This document shows positions 1 to 7,472 of a stretch of 18,732 nt of DNA, in pieces. The DNA is taken from contig QIFI01000070.1 of the NCBI GenBank assembly GCA_003229735.1, positions 1-18,732 on the forward strand, in the 5' to 3' direction. Made by a program: the position numbers and the translations under genes. Position 1 is the stretch's first letter; the number at the start of each line of letters is the position of its first letter. The notes under the pieces are model-generated. The model saw only the letters and a program-made list of their open reading frames with translations. It did no database searches and was not told where the DNA came from. This DNA comes from Candidatus Anderseniibacteriota bacterium. GTDB lineage: Bacteria; Patescibacteriota; Andersenbacteria; UBA10190.

Positions 1-1172
1 ATGGTGACGGCGACGGCGGCTTTAGTTTCCTGGAGGGCCAGTACGGCATGGCCGAGCACGGAGCTGATACCATTGATGGTGAGGCCGATGACCAGAAATA
101 GTAGGGCAATACTGGTCATGGCGGCATCTTCAGCAGTGAAGGAACCTCGCTGATAAATGAAGGAGATGATGGGTTGACGGAGGATGGCCACGCCGACGAC
201 CAGGGGTAGAGTGATGAAGGTGATGAGACGAATGGCGGAGGTGATGGTGTCTTTCATGCCGGAAAAATCCCGGCGGGCGGCTTTTTCAGACATGAGGGGA
301 TAGATAACTAAAGTAACGGAATTGAGAAAGATGATGGCCAGGAGCTGGGTAATTTTCTCGGCAAATTTTAGAGAGGCCAGGGAGCCGCTGGATAGATCGG
401 AGACTAAAATGCGATAGGTGATGCCGGCGCCCTGGGTGATAATTACCGACAGGATAAATGGATAAACCAGTTTGAGGAGACGGCGGATAACCGGATCTTT
501 GGGTTGAAAAACAAATGAGTATTTGAGGCCGTGTTTTTTTAAGCCCCAGAAAAGATAGGCGACCTGAATAATCGAGCCTAAGACGATGCCGAAGGCCAGG
601 GAAAATATGCCAAAAGATTTAACAAAGATGATGATGGTGATGATGGAGACGGTGGGGGCGATGACGCGGACATAGGCGGGAATGGCGAACTGTTTGAGGG
701 AGTGAAGCATGGAAGTGGCAAATTCGACCAGGTAGAGAAACAGGAAGGAGGGGAGCAGAACGAGTAATAGTCGGACGGTAAGGTTGGTGGTGGCGGCATC
801 AAAACCGGGAGCGATGAAGCCTATAAAGGGACGGGCGGAAATACCCAGGAGAATGATAGCGACCAGGAAAACGGCGGCGGTGAGATGAAAAATGTTTAAG
901 GCCATATGCCAGGCGTCATCGGTTTGGCGTTTAGCCAGGCGGGCTACAAACATGGGGATAAAGACGGCGGTGATAGAGCCGCCGAGCAGGAGCTTGGATA
1001 GTAATTCGGATGTGGACTGGGCCATGAAGAAGGCATCGGTTTGGGCGGAGGCCCCGAAATAGTAGGCGACCAGCAATTGCAGGACAAAACCGATTAAAGC
1101 GCCGCCGAAGGCAGTTAGGCCAATCAGGCTGGCATTGCCGGCGGTGCTTTCGATTTCTGATTGGTGGGGCAT
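1..1172 (-). CDS. murJ: MurJ/MviN-family lipid-linked precursor flippase, C-terminus cut by window edge
   Basis: Translating the minus strand from the ATG at 1172 gives 390 residues with no stop up to the window edge, so the C-terminus is missing; the family is usually about 500 residues. The chain is a series of hydrophobic helices typical of the MOP exporter superfamily. Family signatures are visible: QTDAFFMA near residue 44, an APGF segment in an early loop and YQRGSFTAEDA in the later half. MurJ proteins flip lipid II across the inner membrane for peptidoglycan synthesis. The conserved stretch after the DAF motif, which in E. coli reads FAEGAF, is replaced by LLLGGSITAVF, so the charged residues expected there are absent. 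This leaves room for another lipid-linked substrate. It is the last visible gene of the minus-strand operon, 142 nt after its neighbour. No Shine-Dalgarno precedes the ATG. Confidence 0.88.
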   Translation of the reverse strand, partial: MPHQSEIESTAGNASLIGLTAFGGALIGFVLQLLVAYYFGASAQTDAFFMAQSTSELLSKLLLGGSITAVFIPMFVARLAKRQTDDAWHMALNIFHLTAAVFLVAIILLGISARPFIGFIAPGFDAATTNLTVRLLLVLLPSFLFLYLVEFATSMLHSLKQFAIPAYVRVIAPTVSIITIIIFVKSFGIFSLAFGIVLGSIIQVAYLFWGLKKHGLKYSFVFQPKDPVIRRLLKLVYPFILSVIITQGAGITYRILVSDLSSGSLASLKFAEKITQLLAIIFLNSVTLVIYPLMSEKAARRDFSGMKDTITSAIRLITFITLPLVVGVAILRQPIISFIYQRGSFTAEDAAMTSIALLFLVIGLTINGISSVLGHAVLALQETKAAVAVT

Positions 1173-1180
1173 ATGTTAAA

Positions 1181-1276
1181 GCGATCCTAATACCCGAATC
1201 GCATGCGAATGACCCGAATACGTTGGTGGCGATGCTAATCCGCTAAGCGCATGCGAATGACGCGAATACGTTGGAA
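1181..1276. repeat. Two tandem copies of a 48-bp imperfect repeat
   Basis: Positions 1181-1228 and 1229-1276 align end to end at a 48-bp period. The second part is nearly identical: 1201-1226 and 1249-1274 differ at one of 26 bases. The first 20 bases differ at five positions. Each unit contains the 8-bp palindrome CGCATGCG and several CGAAT pentamers. The repeat fills most of the 142-nt gap between the 1315-2802 gene and the murJ-like gene, so in RNA it would lie in the leader of the latter. An open frame crosses it but encodes only the repeat itself, so I do not call it a gene. Function unknown. Confidence 0.85.
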
Positions 1277-1314
1277 ATGTTTTAGGTAATTGCGGCATTT
1301 GTTGTGGCGTGATC

Positions 1315-2802
1315 TTAAGTCCAGACGGTAGCGGATACCTGCCATAAGTCAAGCAGGGCAATTAAGGCAATCAGGGAAATAATGACGGTGATGAATTTAC
1401 GAAATTGGCCAGAGGTGTCGAGAGAGAAAAATTGCCTAAACCACAGCAGACCCCAGGCGGCAAAGAAAGCCAGGGAGAATACGGTGAAAATTGTCAGATG
1501 CTGGGGAGTGAAAAAGGTGACGGGGGCGAGCTGGGTTAAGAAATAAGCGATTAAGCCCAGGGCGGCCAGAGGCCAGTATTTTTTAATTCGCCAAATAATA
1601 CCAATAATGGCCAGAGTGAGATTGATGAGGCCTACATAGGCGCCGAAGTTTGACCAGCCGGCTCCGATGATTTTCGCGGAATTTAATGATTGGATGGGAT
1701 CAAGAAAAATATCGCGGGGATTGGCATGATCATTTAGGGGAACGAGCAGAGAAGATGGCGCGGCCAGGAGAAGCAGGACGGCGGTGAAAATAATTATGGG
1801 TATGATGAGGTTGCGATGGTTGGGTGAGTGAAGGCTGGAGAGTCGATATAGCCATGAATACCCCTCACCCAGCCCTCTCCCCTTGAGGGGAGAGGGGTTT
1901 TTAAGCAATCTATCGGGGAGAGGGAGAACCGTTCGGGCGCGGAAAACGACGAGAATATATATCAGCGGCAGGAGGGCGAGGAGACTGTATATCTGCCGGC
2001 CGTCGGCTAGCTGAAGCAGGAACCAGGTGTTGAAGGCGAAAATGTGGGCGCCAAAAAGGGCGGGCAGGCGGGGGATATTAAACGATCTTAATAGAAGAAT
2101 CATACCGGATAAAGCGATAGCAGTGGTGGCGAAAATAAGCAGTTTGAGGTCGGTCGATCCGGCAACTGGAATGGTGAATATTAGGGCGGCGCCCAGGGAA
2201 TAAATGGCCAGAGAAGGAATAAAGAGTAAAATGGAAACGAGGATAAACAATCCTCCAATTTGCAGGGCCAGGGGGGGATGGATAGGAGAATAGGTCTGGA
2301 AGCCGGCCGGACGAGCGGAGGTGGTGCTATTGATAGTTAAAGATACGGTAGTGGGATCTTGATCCTGGGAAAGTTCTCGAAGTTGGAGACGGATAGCACC
2401 ATCAATGACCGAAGTGACTTGGAGGCTGGCCGTGACCGGCTGGCCAGGGTCGATGTTAACAGGGTTGGCAAAGTTAAATCGGGTGAGGCCTTCAACATCA
2501 ATGAAAGCAGTGGATACGGTGGCGGAATCCAAGGATTGACTATTCTGATAGATGATCATGGTGATATCACCGGCCGGAATTTGTTTGGCGGTGGGGCGAA
2601 GATAAAAACCGATATTGGAAATTGAAGAGCGATTGGTGGTGAAGGTTTGCTGAATAGCAGAAGTCGAGGTCAATATGACGCCATTGGTTTGGCCTTCGTC
2701 GGCCCGCAGGTTGGTGTCCACTCGGTCTACCTTGATAGTGAACAGGAAGATACCGGTGGTGATGAGGATTATGGCTATGGGGAATTTATATCTGGTTTTC
2801 AT
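1315..2802 (-). CDS. Membrane protein with exported N-terminal beta-rich domain and C-terminal multi-span region
   Basis: I do not recognise a named family for this 495-residue protein. Residues about 8-24 form one hydrophobic span. They are followed by about 150 mostly polar residues rich in Thr, Ser, Ile and Val, which look like an extracytoplasmic beta-sandwich. From about residue 180 the chain is a run of membrane spans ending near residue 493. Residues about 302-314, in a polar stretch between two spans, are encoded by a dispersed hairpin repeat (1861-1897) and read PSPLKGRGLGEG; this is probably an insertion tolerated in a loop. The gene starts 18 nt after the 2821-3093 gene and has no Shine-Dalgarno. 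Its place between flippases and glycosyltransferases suggests a role in surface-glycan assembly, but this is inference only. The stop is TAA at 1315. Confidence 0.8.
   Translation of the reverse strand: MKTRYKFPIAIILITTGIFLFTIKVDRVDTNLRADEGQTNGVILTSTSAIQQTFTTNRSSISNIGFYLRPTAKQIPAGDITMIIYQNSQSLDSATVSTAFIDVEGLTRFNFANPVNIDPGQPVTASLQVTSVIDGAIRLQLRELSQDQDPTTVSLTINSTTSARPAGFQTYSPIHPPLALQIGGLFILVSILLFIPSLAIYSLGAALIFTIPVAGSTDLKLLIFATTAIALSGMILLLRSFNIPRLPALFGAHIFAFNTWFLLQLADGRQIYSLLALLPLIYILVVFRARTVLPLPDRLLKNPSPLKGRGLGEGYSWLYRLSSLHSPNHRNLIIPIIIFTAVLLLLAAPSSLLVPLNDHANPRDIFLDPIQSLNSAKIIGAGWSNFGAYVGLINLTLAIIGIIWRIKKYWPLAALGLIAYFLTQLAPVTFFTPQHLTIFTVFSLAFFAAWGLLWFRQFFSLDTSGQFRKFITVIISLIALIALLDLWQVSATVWT
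1861..1897. repeat. Dispersed hairpin repeat, copy A, inside a coding region
   Basis: The element begins CCCTCACCC and then forms a perfect 10-bp stem (1873-1882 with 1887-1896) closed by a 4-nt loop. Related copies lie at 2892-2928, 10113-10150 and 12799-12836. This copy is in frame in the 1315-2802 gene and adds about 12 residues between membrane spans. Confidence 0.88.
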
Positions 2803-2820
2803 GATTTGTCGATTTTAGAT

Positions 2821-3093
2821 TCACGGAGTGTTTTGAAATTTCTCTTCTCTTGATGGGAGAGAGTGGATGAGAGGTTTTTTTGTTCTGTCGACCCTCATCC
2901 TCGCCTTCTCCCTATCCAGGGAGAAGGGATTGACTGGGTTAAGAAGCCAATATATTAAGGGAGGAATAGTGAGGAAGGATAAAATATAGAGAGTGGTAAG
3001 TGAGAAGGCGGCGGGATGAAAAAAACGAATAATAGCCACTAAGAAAGCGGCAAGTAATAGGGAAGCAAAAATATTGAAGCTAAAACGATTCAT
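2821..3093 (-). CDS. Small two-span membrane protein with a repeat-derived C-terminal tail
   Basis: This 90-residue protein has two hydrophobic segments, about residues 8-25 and 31-51, and no recognisable family. Its ATG overlaps the stop of the 3090-3692 gene in a 4-nt ATGA, which supports it as a translated operon member. The last 35-39 residues are polar and basic (LDREKARMRVDRTKK and onward). They are encoded by two copies of the dispersed hairpin repeat in opposite orientation (2892-2928 and a decayed copy at about 2841-2872). The original protein probably ended soon after the second span and was extended by the repeats. It may help a neighbouring glycan complex, but function cannot be assigned. 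Confidence 0.65.
   Translation of the reverse strand: MNRFSFNIFASLLLAAFLVAIIRFFHPAAFSLTTLYILSFLTIPPLIYWLLNPVNPFSLDREKARMRVDRTKKPLIHSLPSREEKFQNTP
2841..2872 (-). repeat. Decayed inverted copy of the dispersed hairpin repeat
   Basis: Read on the minus strand this segment begins CTCATCC, then CTCTCTCCC, ATCAAG and GAGAAGAGA. The order of parts matches the repeat at 12799-12836, but the stem is imperfect. It faces the intact copy at 2892-2928 about 20 nt away. Both encode the C-terminal tail of the small membrane protein. Confidence 0.55.
2892..2928. repeat. Dispersed hairpin repeat, copy B, inside a coding region
   Basis: Head CCCTCATCC, then a perfect 10-bp stem (2904-2913 with 2918-2927) with a 4-nt loop, ATCC. 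It has the same geometry as copies A and D. It lies within the 3' part of the 2821-3093 gene. Confidence 0.85.
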
Positions 3094-3692
3094 ACGGCGC
3101 GTTCCCTTAAGACAAGACTGGCCAGGTAATCAATAAACTGATCGATGGTGGGGCGAGCGGGGGCTACTTCGGCGGTGATGTCTTTAAGGAGCCACCGGGT
3201 TTGATCATCCATATCCTGATCAGGTTTAGAATTATTTTTGGTGGGGGCATAGAACATGAGATCAATAGTGCGATCCGGCTCCTGAAATTTATCGGTGAGG
3301 GGGATGGTTAAGGAAATGGGCGAAGAAAAATCCGCTTGATTGGCGGCGGAGTAGACATTGATCCAGGAGTAGCTGAACCAGAAAGATTTGGATCTAATGC
3401 CGAGCAGAATGTTATCAGCGGCCAGGGGATCAAGGGTGATGGTGAGTTTCAATTTTTTCCCCAGAACGGGTTCTTTAAGTTTGATGTCGGCATGGGCGAG
3501 ATTTTCAGTAACTAAGATACCATCAGGAGTGATCGGAAAAGGGATACCGTGAATGGTAGTAAAAGGGTCGATATCACGGGGGCCTGATTTAGCAATTGAC
3601 CAAAATAAAATTATCAGCAAAATAGCCAAGCTGGCGAGAAAGATAGTTAGAGCTTGTCTGGTGACGAAGAAGCGGCGGGTGAAGATGTTCAT
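3090..3692 (-). CDS. Single-span membrane-anchored extracytoplasmic protein
   Basis: Starting at the ATG at 3692 gives 200 residues: a basic N-terminus (MNIFTRRFFVTRQ), one hydrophobic span at about residues 14-31, then about 165 polar residues with alternating hydrophobic strands. This looks like an exported beta-sandwich domain. I do not recognise the family. An in-frame ATG at 3758 would add 22 residues, but they lie inside the 3' end of the flippase gene; the 3692 start comes 4 nt after that gene's TAA and directly before the basic-hydrophobic signal anchor, so I prefer it. The stop overlaps the next gene's ATG by 4 nt. Its neighbours also carry exported beta-rich domains, which suggests a shared extracellular complex or substrate (inference). 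Confidence 0.75.
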   Translation of the reverse strand: MNIFTRRFFVTRQALTIFLASLAILLIILFWSIAKSGPRDIDPFTTIHGIPFPITPDGILVTENLAHADIKLKEPVLGKKLKLTITLDPLAADNILLGIRSKSFWFSYSWINVYSAANQADFSSPISLTIPLTDKFQEPDRTIDLMFYAPTKNNSKPDQDMDDQTRWLLKDITAEVAPARPTIDQFIDYLASLVLRERAV

Positions 3693-3696
3693 ATGG

Positions 3697-5160
3697 TTAT
3701 GGTTTGGGGGCCAGCCAGCGGAGAGCGGGATGAATTCCGGCAAATCTGGTTCGATCATCCGGGGTGATTTCTTTTAAGATGAGTAAGATGAAGGCGTAAA
3801 GAGCAAACAGAATTATATAAAGCAGGGGGAGAAGCAGGGGAGTGATGCGCATAAGGTTGGCGATAAAGGTGATGACGGCGGTGGCCACGACGATATTAAA
3901 AATACTCATAATAGGGATGGGAATGCGAAAAGTCCGGAAGGTGTAGGCGCCGAGGATGGCCAAGCCAACCAAGCCAGTGATGGTAGTTTGCCAGGCGGCG
4001 CCAATGATACCGTATTGAGGGATAAGGATGGGCCCGAGAGTAGCACTGATAATGAGGAGCAGGATAGTGATGAGCAAACCGACTTTTGATTTGCCGGCGC
4101 CGGCCACAATATTAGCCAATAGCAGGAAGAAGCCCAGGGCGCCGACACCGACCATTAGTATTGATAGAGGGGTGGAGGCAGGGGTGAAAGTCTGGGGGAA
4201 AAATAGCTGGATTAAGCTCTTACTGGTGACAGCGGCCAGAGCCACGCCGGGAACAATTAAAGCGATGAGGTAACGGATAGTGTCTTTAATGAAGGCGGCG
4301 GCCTGGTCGTGATCGGCGCCGGGCCGGGTTAGGGCTGATACGCTGGGCAGGATAATAAAGGTGAGGCTTTGCAGGAGCATGTAGGTAATGCGGGACAAGG
4401 TGACGGCGGAATTATAATAGCCGGCCTGGACATCATCTTTGAGAATGGCTTTGACCATGAATAAATCGAGACTGATCAGGAGCTGGAGGCCAAAGAGAAT
4501 TAGTACATAAGTGCCGGCAAAGGAAAGAAATGAATTGAGGGAAAGTTTGCGGGGAGAAGAGCCTCCGACTCGGCGGGTCCAAGCCCAGCCGATGATGGCG
4601 GCAAATATGCCGCCGACGGCAAAACCGGCAAATGCGCCATAGACCCCCCAGAAGTAGATGAGGGACAAAGCTCCGGCCAGCTTGGCTATGGCATAGAGAG
4701 AAGTTAAGACGGCCTGGCGGTTGAAGCGATGCAGACCGGAAAAAAATTGGACATAGATGGGGTAGCCGGATTGCAGAAGCAGTACCAGAGCCACAAAACG
4801 GATCAGGTTAGTGAGAGAGGGGTCGCCAAGCATTTGAGCTAACAGAGGACTGAACAGAGCGGTTAGGCTGGCGACAATAACCGCAAAGGTTATTTGGATG
4901 CGCAGGCCCTGACGGAGAATGCTTTGGGCGTGCTGGTTATCTTGAGCTACGAAGCGGGAGATGGCCATGGGGACACCGAGGGTGAGAAACAGGCCGAGGA
5001 TGGTTTGGATGGACAGCACAATGCCATAGATGCCATAGGAGGCCAGGCCGAGGGCACGGGCGACCCAGATATGAGTGGTGTAACCCAGGACAAGCACGAC
5101 GGCTTGAGCGGCCATTAGGGACAGGGCGCCGGACAGGCGGGATTGTTTAGCGGAACTCAT
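3697..5160 (-). CDS. Wzx-type polysaccharide flippase (MOP superfamily)
   Basis: The protein has 487 residues, the usual length of Wzx/RfbX-type O-antigen and exopolysaccharide flippases, and about fourteen hydrophobic segments. The N-terminal pattern is typical of the polysaccharide biosynthesis family: a Ser/Ala-rich first helix, then VARALGLASYGIYGIV and a GVPMAISRFVA segment. These proteins move undecaprenyl- or polyprenyl-diphosphate-linked oligosaccharides to the outer face of the membrane. The ATG at 5160 overlaps the stop of the upstream GT-C-like gene in a 4-nt ATGA, so the two are translationally linked. It differs from the murJ-like gene at the left end, giving the locus two separate MOP flippases. 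The substrate is unknown. Confidence 0.88.
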   Translation of the reverse strand: MSSAKQSRLSGALSLMAAQAVVLVLGYTTHIWVARALGLASYGIYGIVLSIQTILGLFLTLGVPMAISRFVAQDNQHAQSILRQGLRIQITFAVIVASLTALFSPLLAQMLGDPSLTNLIRFVALVLLLQSGYPIYVQFFSGLHRFNRQAVLTSLYAIAKLAGALSLIYFWGVYGAFAGFAVGGIFAAIIGWAWTRRVGGSSPRKLSLNSFLSFAGTYVLILFGLQLLISLDLFMVKAILKDDVQAGYYNSAVTLSRITYMLLQSLTFIILPSVSALTRPGADHDQAAAFIKDTIRYLIALIVPGVALAAVTSKSLIQLFFPQTFTPASTPLSILMVGVGALGFFLLLANIVAGAGKSKVGLLITILLLIISATLGPILIPQYGIIGAAWQTTITGLVGLAILGAYTFRTFRIPIPIMSIFNIVVATAVITFIANLMRITPLLLPLLYIILFALYAFILLILKEITPDDRTRFAGIHPALRWLAPKP

Positions 5161-7472
5161 GGTATTGATGATAGCCCAACGGCGATGAGATCGATATTGA
5201 TGAGCTGTTGATTCGGGTTATCTATATATATGGTGATAAACCCCTGGGAGTCGATGGGGGCGGTGGTGGATTTGATGCGGAGCAAGGGATTAGCGGAATC
5301 ATAGGTATAGGCAGTGCCGGTACCGGTTAAAATGTTTAGCTGGACCTGATCGGTGACGAGTAATAATTGGAGGGAGATATCCGTAAAATTATTATTATCC
5401 TGATCAATGAGCAGACTAATATAATCACCGACATTGATTTTTATGGGGATAAGAGGAGCGGTGGTGGCGCGGGAGGTCTGGCGGTCATTAATAATAGGGT
5501 CAGACAGGCGAGTAGACGGGAGGCTTATGGGCAGATGTTTGAAAGTGTCTTCGGCGTCGCCGATATCGTTGACTAGGGTGGTGGGTTTGAGGAGCCAGGA
5601 GATGATGTCTTCAGATAATGGCGACAAGGTTTCGGCTGGATTATTGTCTGATTTGACCTGGTATAAAATAATATCTCCCGCCCGGTTTACTTCAGTGAGG
5701 AGGGGGTTGTGTTTGAAGGAAGCGGCGCTGGATTCGGCAATACCGGTGAGGTAGCCAATATTATATTTATTGAGTAATTGCTCGACTTCCGGACGGGAGC
5801 CCAGGGAGAATATTTTTTCAAAGTCGAGCTGCTGTAAATAAAGAGTTCGGCGGGCGGGAGATTGATTGGCTTCGTTCATTTGGCGTTCCAGGTTGCCGGA
5901 GATTCTAGTGAGCATGGGGCGGCGAGATAATAATAGCCAGGAGGAGCCTCTTCGATTATAGTCATCGGTTAAGAGGGCCGAGGAGTCGGGTCGTTGATTA
6001 AGGTAGTCGATCAGGTTTTGGTAGGCGGGGAGGAAAGTGGAATTGGTGCGGACGGTATGAGAAAGATTGAAGGCAGATGATGTGCCGGTGGTGAGAGCAA
6101 TAATAATTACCGCGGCGATGGTCAGGCGAGCCAGAAGTTTAGATGAGGGGGGCAGGTTTTTGGCTCGGGCAATGAGGCGGGTCAGGAAGTAGGCGGCGAA
6201 TATGCTAAGAGGTATGGCGGAATAGAAGAGGGCCCGGACAGGCGGAATATCGATGGAAAGGCGAGGGGCCTGGGAGAGAATCAACAGGAATATAGTGAAG
6301 ATGATGAAAATCAGCTGGGGAAGATTAAATGATTTAGGGGGCCGGGCCAGCATGAGAATCAAGCCAGAGAGGCCAAGAATAATCCAGGTCAGGCCCATCA
6401 GACGGGGATAGTCGGAAAGAGCGGGAGTGAGATTCAGCAGGTGAGGATTGCTGGTGAAAATGTGGGGAAGCTTGCTTAGGAGATTAAGCTGCCAGAGCGA
6501 GAGGCCGGCAATAATTACCAGGAGAATAAGGAAGGCGGTAAAATATTGGTGCCGGTTGAGGAAGCTTAAAATATGGCGGCGGGTGTAGATGATCAAAAAT
6601 ATAATTATGGGCAGGAGGGTGAAGGCGGCGATAAAGGTGGAGAATTGGTGAGTGAGAAATAGGGTGGCCAGGGTGAGCAGGATTAAAAAGAGATATTTTG
6701 GCCGACGGTGCCGGATGAAGGTGAGGATTAAGAAAATCAGGCCAAAAAGCAGGAGCTCGCCGAAGACGTTTTGAAAATGGTAGCCGGGTTCTCTTAGATA
6801 GCGGAGGAATCTGATTTGGGTTAATACCAGCAGAAAGGTAAAGATGCCGATGGGCATGGATTGTTTCGGGGAGGCGATAGTTTGAGCGATGGCAGAGCCG
6901 ATGACGGCGGTTAAAATGCTGGCGGCGATGGCCAAAAAGCCTACGGTGATGAGGGGGTAGGGGGTGGCTTTCATAGTTAGAGCGGTGAGTGAATGGAGGG
7001 CGGGGGTGAAAAAATCCTGGGGATCGCGGTTGAGGCGGGAGGCGGCCAGGGAATAATCAGGCAGGGCGTTGGTGCTTAAGATTTGCTGACCCCAGAAGAC
7101 AGCTTTTTGGGAATCACCGGTGGGCAAGGCGTCGTGGAGGTAGATGTAAGGAATAGATAGCAGGAGGAAGGTGAAGAATAAAATAACCAAACTGCTGGTT
7201 AGATAAAATATGCTTCGGGGACGGGTTTTCAGGCGGCGGATGAAGGGCGGGAGAAGTATAATGTTGAGTAAGATGAGGATAAAGAGGATAGCTCCGGCGG
7301 GAATTTGGAGGAGGAAGCCGAGGAAAGCCAGTAAGGAATTTATAGTGACGCTCCAGATGGCGGACATAGCCAGGAAATGCCAAGGGGATTTATGGTGATG
7401 ACGGACGATAAAAATTCCGGGGGTGATGAGAGCCAGGATGGGAACTAGGGGAACTAAAATAATTGATATCAT
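5157..7472 (-). CDS. Large GT-C-like membrane protein, possible lipid-dependent glycosyltransferase
   Basis: This 771-residue protein has about a dozen membrane spans in its first 475 residues and a soluble C-terminal part of nearly 300 residues. After the third or fourth span is an exported loop with the acidic motif PTGDSQKA (residues 117-124), followed by an Asp-rich stretch and TPALHSLTAL. GT-C glycosyltransferases that use polyprenyl-phosphate sugars place their catalytic acids in such a first large loop. The 601-residue protein at 10247-12052 shares the layout (NGDTTT, then PTLLHAG). The C-terminal 90 residues look beta-rich. It overlaps both neighbours by 4-nt ATGA junctions. I infer a role in sugar transfer or polymerisation on the outer face of the membrane. 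It could also be a polymerase-like protein of an uncharacterised family. Confidence 0.72.
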   Translation of the reverse strand: MISIILVPLVPILALITPGIFIVRHHHKSPWHFLAMSAIWSVTINSLLAFLGFLLQIPAGAILFILILLNIILLPPFIRRLKTRPRSIFYLTSSLVILFFTFLLLSIPYIYLHDALPTGDSQKAVFWGQQILSTNALPDYSLAASRLNRDPQDFFTPALHSLTALTMKATPYPLITVGFLAIAASILTAVIGSAIAQTIASPKQSMPIGIFTFLLVLTQIRFLRYLREPGYHFQNVFGELLLFGLIFLILTFIRHRRPKYLFLILLTLATLFLTHQFSTFIAAFTLLPIIIFLIIYTRRHILSFLNRHQYFTAFLILLVIIAGLSLWQLNLLSKLPHIFTSNPHLLNLTPALSDYPRLMGLTWIILGLSGLILMLARPPKSFNLPQLIFIIFTIFLLILSQAPRLSIDIPPVRALFYSAIPLSIFAAYFLTRLIARAKNLPPSSKLLARLTIAAVIIIALTTGTSSAFNLSHTVRTNSTFLPAYQNLIDYLNQRPDSSALLTDDYNRRGSSWLLLSRRPMLTRISGNLERQMNEANQSPARRTLYLQQLDFEKIFSLGSRPEVEQLLNKYNIGYLTGIAESSAASFKHNPLLTEVNRAGDIILYQVKSDNNPAETLSPLSEDIISWLLKPTTLVNDIGDAEDTFKHLPISLPSTRLSDPIINDRQTSRATTAPLIPIKINVGDYISLLIDQDNNNFTDISLQLLLVTDQVQLNILTGTGTAYTYDSANPLLRIKSTTAPIDSQGFITIYIDNPNQQLINIDLIAVGLSSIP

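Noticed and set aside
1181..1276. CRISPR array
   Set aside because: Only two adjoining units, no spacers of constant length and no cas genes in the window.
1176..1361. 61-codon frame over the 48-bp tandem repeat, with a repeated peptide
   Set aside because: The peptide repeat only reflects the DNA repeat. The frame overlaps the 1315-2802 gene and has no SD.
2892..2928. Rho-independent terminator between operon genes
   Set aside because: It lies inside a coding region, has no T-tract on the minus strand and belongs to the dispersed repeat family.
3693..3758. N-terminal extension of the single-span protein to an ATG at 3758
   Set aside because: The extra 22 residues lie in the flippase gene and precede the basic-hydrophobic signal anchor. 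The ATG at 3692, 4 nt past the flippase stop, fits better.
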